NCBI GenBank assembly: GCA_036825155.1
Contig: DAISYU010000006.1
Location: 1-64,000, forward strand
DNA from: DSAD01 sp036825155
GTDB lineage: Bacteria; Desulfobacterota; Desulfomonilia; UBA1062
Reading direction: 5' to 3'
DNA length: 64,000 nucleotides
This document shows, one piece after another, positions 61,293 to 64,000 of the stretch (the stretch's first letter is position 1; each line of letters opens with the position of its first letter). Below the pieces are notes generated by a model. That model saw only the letters and a list, made by a program, of their open reading frames with translations. It made no database searches and was not told where the DNA came from. The translations under genes were made by a program, and so were the position numbers.

Positions 61293-62309
61293 ATGATAGG
61301 AGTTGTTTCCGATCCCATTTTTATGGATCATGATACGGGAGGCTATCATCCTGAGAGCCCGCTCAGGATACAGTACATTCATACCCTTTTTTACCAGGAT
61401 ACCCCAGGAATCGTTCTGGTGGACCCCCTCAGGGCGACGAAAGAGGATATTATCCTCAATCATGACAGAGGCTACGTCAACTCTATTGCCAGCAACTGCT
61501 CATCGGGAAAACTCGTAAATCTTGACATGGATACGATCTGCTCGGAAGATTCATATGATATTGCACTGCTGGCTGCGGGTTCTGTCCTCAGGCTCACGGA
61601 AATGGCCCTGAACAAAGAGATCGATGCCGGTCTTGCATTTGTGAGGCCTCCGGGGCACCATGCACGAAAGGGTTCTGCCATGGGATTCTGTCTGTTCAAT
61701 AATATTGCCATAGCTGCAAGGAAAGCATTGAAGACATATGGTCTCAAACGGGTCCTGATCGTCGATTTCGACGTACACCATGGAAACGGCACGCAGGAAA
61801 GTTTCTATGCTGACAAGGATGTTCTCTATTTCTCAACGCACCAGTATCCATTTTATCCCGGTACAGGGAGTATGACCGAATCGGGAAGGTCTCAGGGGCT
61901 CGGGTATACCGTCAACTGCCCCTTGAAGGGGGGGCAGAGGGACGGACATTACATCGCCGTGTACCGGTATATTCTCTCACCCATCATTGAGGCATATGAG
62001 CCGGAGCTGGTTCTCGTTTCAGCAGGGTTCGATGCCCATGCAATGGACCCCATTGGCGGTATGGAGATGAGTTCGAAGGGGTTCGGAACGATTGCAGGGA
62101 TCATACACCAGGCAGCCGGTAAAATATCTGCACCTGTTGTATACGCGCTTGAAGGAGGGTATAATCTGGGAGCATTGAAAGAATCCATAGCATGTGTTGT
62201 TGATGTTATGAAAGGGGCGTCTCCACCTGAAATCGATGCCATAGCAGGGCCTGAACTGGATTCCATGATAAAGACCCACTCACAGTTCTGGCCGTTGATG
62301 CACCAGTAG
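61293..62309 (+). CDS. Histone deacetylase-like hydrolase (class II/acetylpolyamine type)
   Basis: 338 residues of the arginase/deacetylase fold. RPPGHHARKGSAMGFCLFNN near 118 holds the catalytic His pair, and VDFDVHHGNGTQESF near 156 supplies the metal-binding Asp and His. SAGFDAHAMDPIGG near 246 gives the last metal Asp. It should remove acetyl groups from polyamines or protein lysines; bacterial family members often act on acetylpolyamines or acetoin pathways. It is followed after 29 bases by the cyclic-nucleotide-binding gene. Confidence 0.9.
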   Translation: MIGVVSDPIFMDHDTGGYHPESPLRIQYIHTLFYQDTPGIVLVDPLRATKEDIILNHDRGYVNSIASNCSSGKLVNLDMDTICSEDSYDIALLAAGSVLRLTEMALNKEIDAGLAFVRPPGHHARKGSAMGFCLFNNIAIAARKALKTYGLKRVLIVDFDVHHGNGTQESFYADKDVLYFSTHQYPFYPGTGSMTESGRSQGLGYTVNCPLKGGQRDGHYIAVYRYILSPIIEAYEPELVLVSAGFDAHAMDPIGGMEMSSKGFGTIAGIIHQAAGKISAPVVYALEGGYNLGALKESIACVVDVMKGASPPEIDAIAGPELDSMIKTHSQFWPLMHQ

Positions 62310-62338
62310 GTGTTAAGTTTCACCCGTGGGATGCCGAA

Positions 62339-63079
62339 ATGGGAGATATGCTGGAACCTAGAACCATCGAAGCAGTGGACGTGAGGGAATATCGACCCGG
62401 TGAGATAGTTGTCCGTGAGGGCGACTCTCATGAATATTTCTACGCCATTCTCCAGGGAGAAGTCCAGATATATCAGATGGACAAGCCGATACGTATTCTT
62501 TCCGACCATGATGTGTTCGGCCTTGAGAACTACTATCGCGGCATTCCCTACAGCACGACGGCAAAGGCCACAAAAACATCCCGTATCGCCACCTATGAGT
62601 CCGCATGCATCGAGGATATTGTGTTTTCAAAACCAGGGCTCGTCACCATGCTCCTTCGGTCTGCATACCTTCAGCTCGAACAGACAACCTCGGTGGCTGA
62701 GTCGAACATACCCTACAGTGAGACCATCAACCTCGACCTTCGGGAATATGAAGACGGCCAGACAATCATCGAGGATGGGACATACGGGACAGAGATATTC
62801 AAGCTGTTCCAGACAGAAGGCGGTCTTGAGGTTCTGAAGAAAGGCGTGCGCATCGGCCTGATCACGAACCCGGGCGAGTACTTCGGCGAGATGAGCTTCA
62901 TCCTGAATGAACCGAGAAGTGCCACGATCCGTTCCGTAGGCAAAAGTGTTGTAGAGGTTTTCCCTGTGCAGGAAGGCGGTCTTGAGAGGCTCATTCTGGA
63001 GAACCCAGAGATCGGCAACAGGATAATCACCACCCTTGCAGAGCGGCTCAAACAGGCGAATCTCCTTATCGTAAAGTAG
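62339..63079 (+). CDS. Protein with two cyclic-nucleotide-binding domains
   Basis: 246 residues. The first CNB domain is at about 15-100 (YRPGEIVVREGDSHEYFYAI, ILQGEVQIYQ). The second is at about 135-230, with the phosphate-binding cassette FGEMSFILNEPRSATIRSV intact (Glu and Arg present). The first lacks the cassette Arg, so only the second is likely to bind cAMP or cGMP. No DNA-binding or kinase domain is attached. It may start at the second ATG, residue 4, which has a better RBS. It follows the deacetylase gene and is convergent with a patatin gene. Confidence 0.85.
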   Translation: MGDMLEPRTIEAVDVREYRPGEIVVREGDSHEYFYAILQGEVQIYQMDKPIRILSDHDVFGLENYYRGIPYSTTAKATKTSRIATYESACIEDIVFSKPGLVTMLLRSAYLQLEQTTSVAESNIPYSETINLDLREYEDGQTIIEDGTYGTEIFKLFQTEGGLEVLKKGVRIGLITNPGEYFGEMSFILNEPRSATIRSVGKSVVEVFPVQEGGLERLILENPEIGNRIITTLAERLKQANLLIVK

Positions 63080-63125
63080 TCAGACTCTACCTGCGCGGAA
63101 TTCACCCCGCAAATCCTTTTCACCA

Positions 63126-64000
63126 TCAACCAGGTTCAATACTGCGCCTTTTCTCTTCAATAATCCGCTGAATCTGCCCGACAGCTTCAAGGGTTTTGCG
63201 CCTGCCTTCTTCAATCGTGCTCTCGCCTTTGGTGAATTCGAGAGAGCGTACTTCGGTGACATCAGGCTCGATCAGGATGTCGGGACGTTCATGGAGCAGC
63301 ATGAGTCTGTTCTTCTGGTACTGCTGAATATTGGTGGCGCTCAACATGATCTCGAAGATATTCAGGGTATCGGCCTTGTCCTTTCGTGAAAAGCTCTTCT
63401 CGATGATCGAGCCGATCTTGTCCTTGCTCTGGCTCAGCTGCTCCGCAAATGCACTGATAAGATCGCTTTCCCGTATGATCTCGGCCTGGCTGTCATTGAT
63501 TCTCTGCAGGATCTTCTTGAAGGACAAGACGCCGTCAAAGACCTTTTGCGCACCGAGGGTTTTCACCAGGCGGTCTGTTATCCAGGAAGGAAGATCAATA
63601 TCATGCCGCGATGATCTCCCCTGTGCCTTAATGATGGCCTTTCTCTGATTCGAATTCAATATGTCGGGCATTCTTGAATGCAGGTTGCAGGCTATGGTTA
63701 TATCAGGGGAAAAGGTTTTGAGTATATCCAGCGGGAGCGGGTCTGAGACACCGCCGTCGGTCAGGAGACGGTCCATGTGGACAACGGGTTTGAATATGCC
63801 GGGCATGGATATGCTTGCCATAACGGCTTCCACCAGGGGGCCTTTGTCTATGGGAACGGTCTCACCGGTAAGCAGGTCCGTTGCAACAGCCACATAACGT
63901 ACGGGAAGTTCCTCGATAAGGACATCTCCCAGAAGGTTTCTGAGAAATTTTCTTGCCCTCTTGCCGGCAAGCAGGCCTGATATGGGGAAGACCGGATCGG
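63126..64000 (-). CDS. Patatin-like phospholipase, N-terminus outside window
   Basis: 291 residues are visible; the frame is open to the right edge, so the start and the GxSxG nucleophile lie outside. DGGVSDPLPLDIL near the middle contains the catalytic Asp (DGG). The upstream segment ISGLLAGKRARKFLRNL and VAVATDLLTGETVPI belong to the RssA/NTE-type family. The C-terminal 90 residues are charged and helical. It should be a lipid acyl hydrolase. The 3' end is 46 bases from the convergent CNB gene. Confidence 0.88.
   Translation of the reverse strand, partial: DPVFPISGLLAGKRARKFLRNLLGDVLIEELPVRYVAVATDLLTGETVPIDKGPLVEAVMASISMPGIFKPVVHMDRLLTDGGVSDPLPLDILKTFSPDITIACNLHSRMPDILNSNQRKAIIKAQGRSSRHDIDLPSWITDRLVKTLGAQKVFDGVLSFKKILQRINDSQAEIIRESDLISAFAEQLSQSKDKIGSIIEKSFSRKDKADTLNIFEIMLSATNIQQYQKNRLMLLHERPDILIEPDVTEVRSLEFTKGESTIEEGRRKTLEAVGQIQRIIEEKRRSIEPG

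Overview
The window is about 64 kb of draft sequence (two 100-N placeholder gaps, at 33172-33271 and 49680-49779) from a Gram-negative, probably strictly anaerobic bacterium. A Desulfobacterota (former Deltaproteobacteria) origin is my best inference, not proven. It rests on an IHF subunit, a type II secretion set, a fur-feoA-feoA-feoB operon, LL-diaminopimelate aminotransferase, an archaeal-type phosphoglycerate mutase, an ADP-forming acyl-CoA synthetase subunit beside an iron alcohol dehydrogenase, and many HDOD/GGDEF/PilZ signalling proteins. Coding density is high. I see no tRNA, rRNA, CRISPR array, prophage or intact insertion sequence.

Layout. 1-4.4 kb: surface polysaccharide genes (GT4 running off the left edge, hexapeptide acyltransferase, GT2, methyltransferase) and a broken PAP2-phosphatase gene. 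4.5-7.6 kb: polyprenyl-phosphate-type GT2 plus TVP38-type membrane protein, divergent from an ArnT-like GT83 transferase. 7.8-13.1 kb: PanP-type decarboxylase, rsmI, a small unknown protein and two divergent HDOD proteins. 13.1-17.8 kb (minus strand): phosphodiesterase, HIT protein, lipA, a possible small gene, hom and an apgM-type gene. 18-22.3 kb: nucleotide-sugar dehydrogenase, murI, and an EF-G paralogue outside a str operon. 22.4-30.7 kb: five type II secretion genes (C, A-like, B-like, D, E) followed by radA. 31.3-33.6 kb: ihfA with clear promoter and terminator, a small ferredoxin on the minus strand, a YkgJ-type cysteine protein, gap-interrupted trmO and a small protein. 33.8-40.4 kb: ACD alpha subunit, Fe-ADH, phosphoglycolate-phosphatase-like gene, diguanylate cyclase, zinc-type ArsR regulator, DUF554, isochorismatase-like hydrolase. 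40.6-43.4 kb: rpsB-tsf-pyrH-frr. 43.5-46.7 kb: RHH-like protein, HEAT-repeat membrane protein, Mrp. 46.8-49.7 kb: Fur-regulated ferrous iron operon. 49.9-53.3 kb: a 1152-residue GH13 protein. 53.4-58.8 kb (minus): dapL, dapF, guaA and a PurF paralogue without the N-terminal cysteine. 59-64 kb: tandem PilZ protein, periplasmic repeat protein, histone-deacetylase-like protein, double cyclic-nucleotide-binding protein, and a patatin cut by the right edge.

How the genes fit together. The aspartate family is represented by hom with the apgM-type gene (a family once proposed as homoserine kinase), by dapL/dapF for lysine and peptidoglycan, and by PanP for beta-alanine. Cyclic-di-GMP signalling is represented by one cyclase with an intact I-site and one double PilZ receptor. 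I see no clear defence or otherwise wholly novel multi-gene system. The most unusual points are single-protein oddities: the PurF paralogue that keeps its Fe-S ligands and PRPP loop but lacks the glutaminase nucleophile, a four-cysteine cluster in the FeoB cytoplasmic domain, and a giant GH13 protein with Pro replacing the usual His in region IV.
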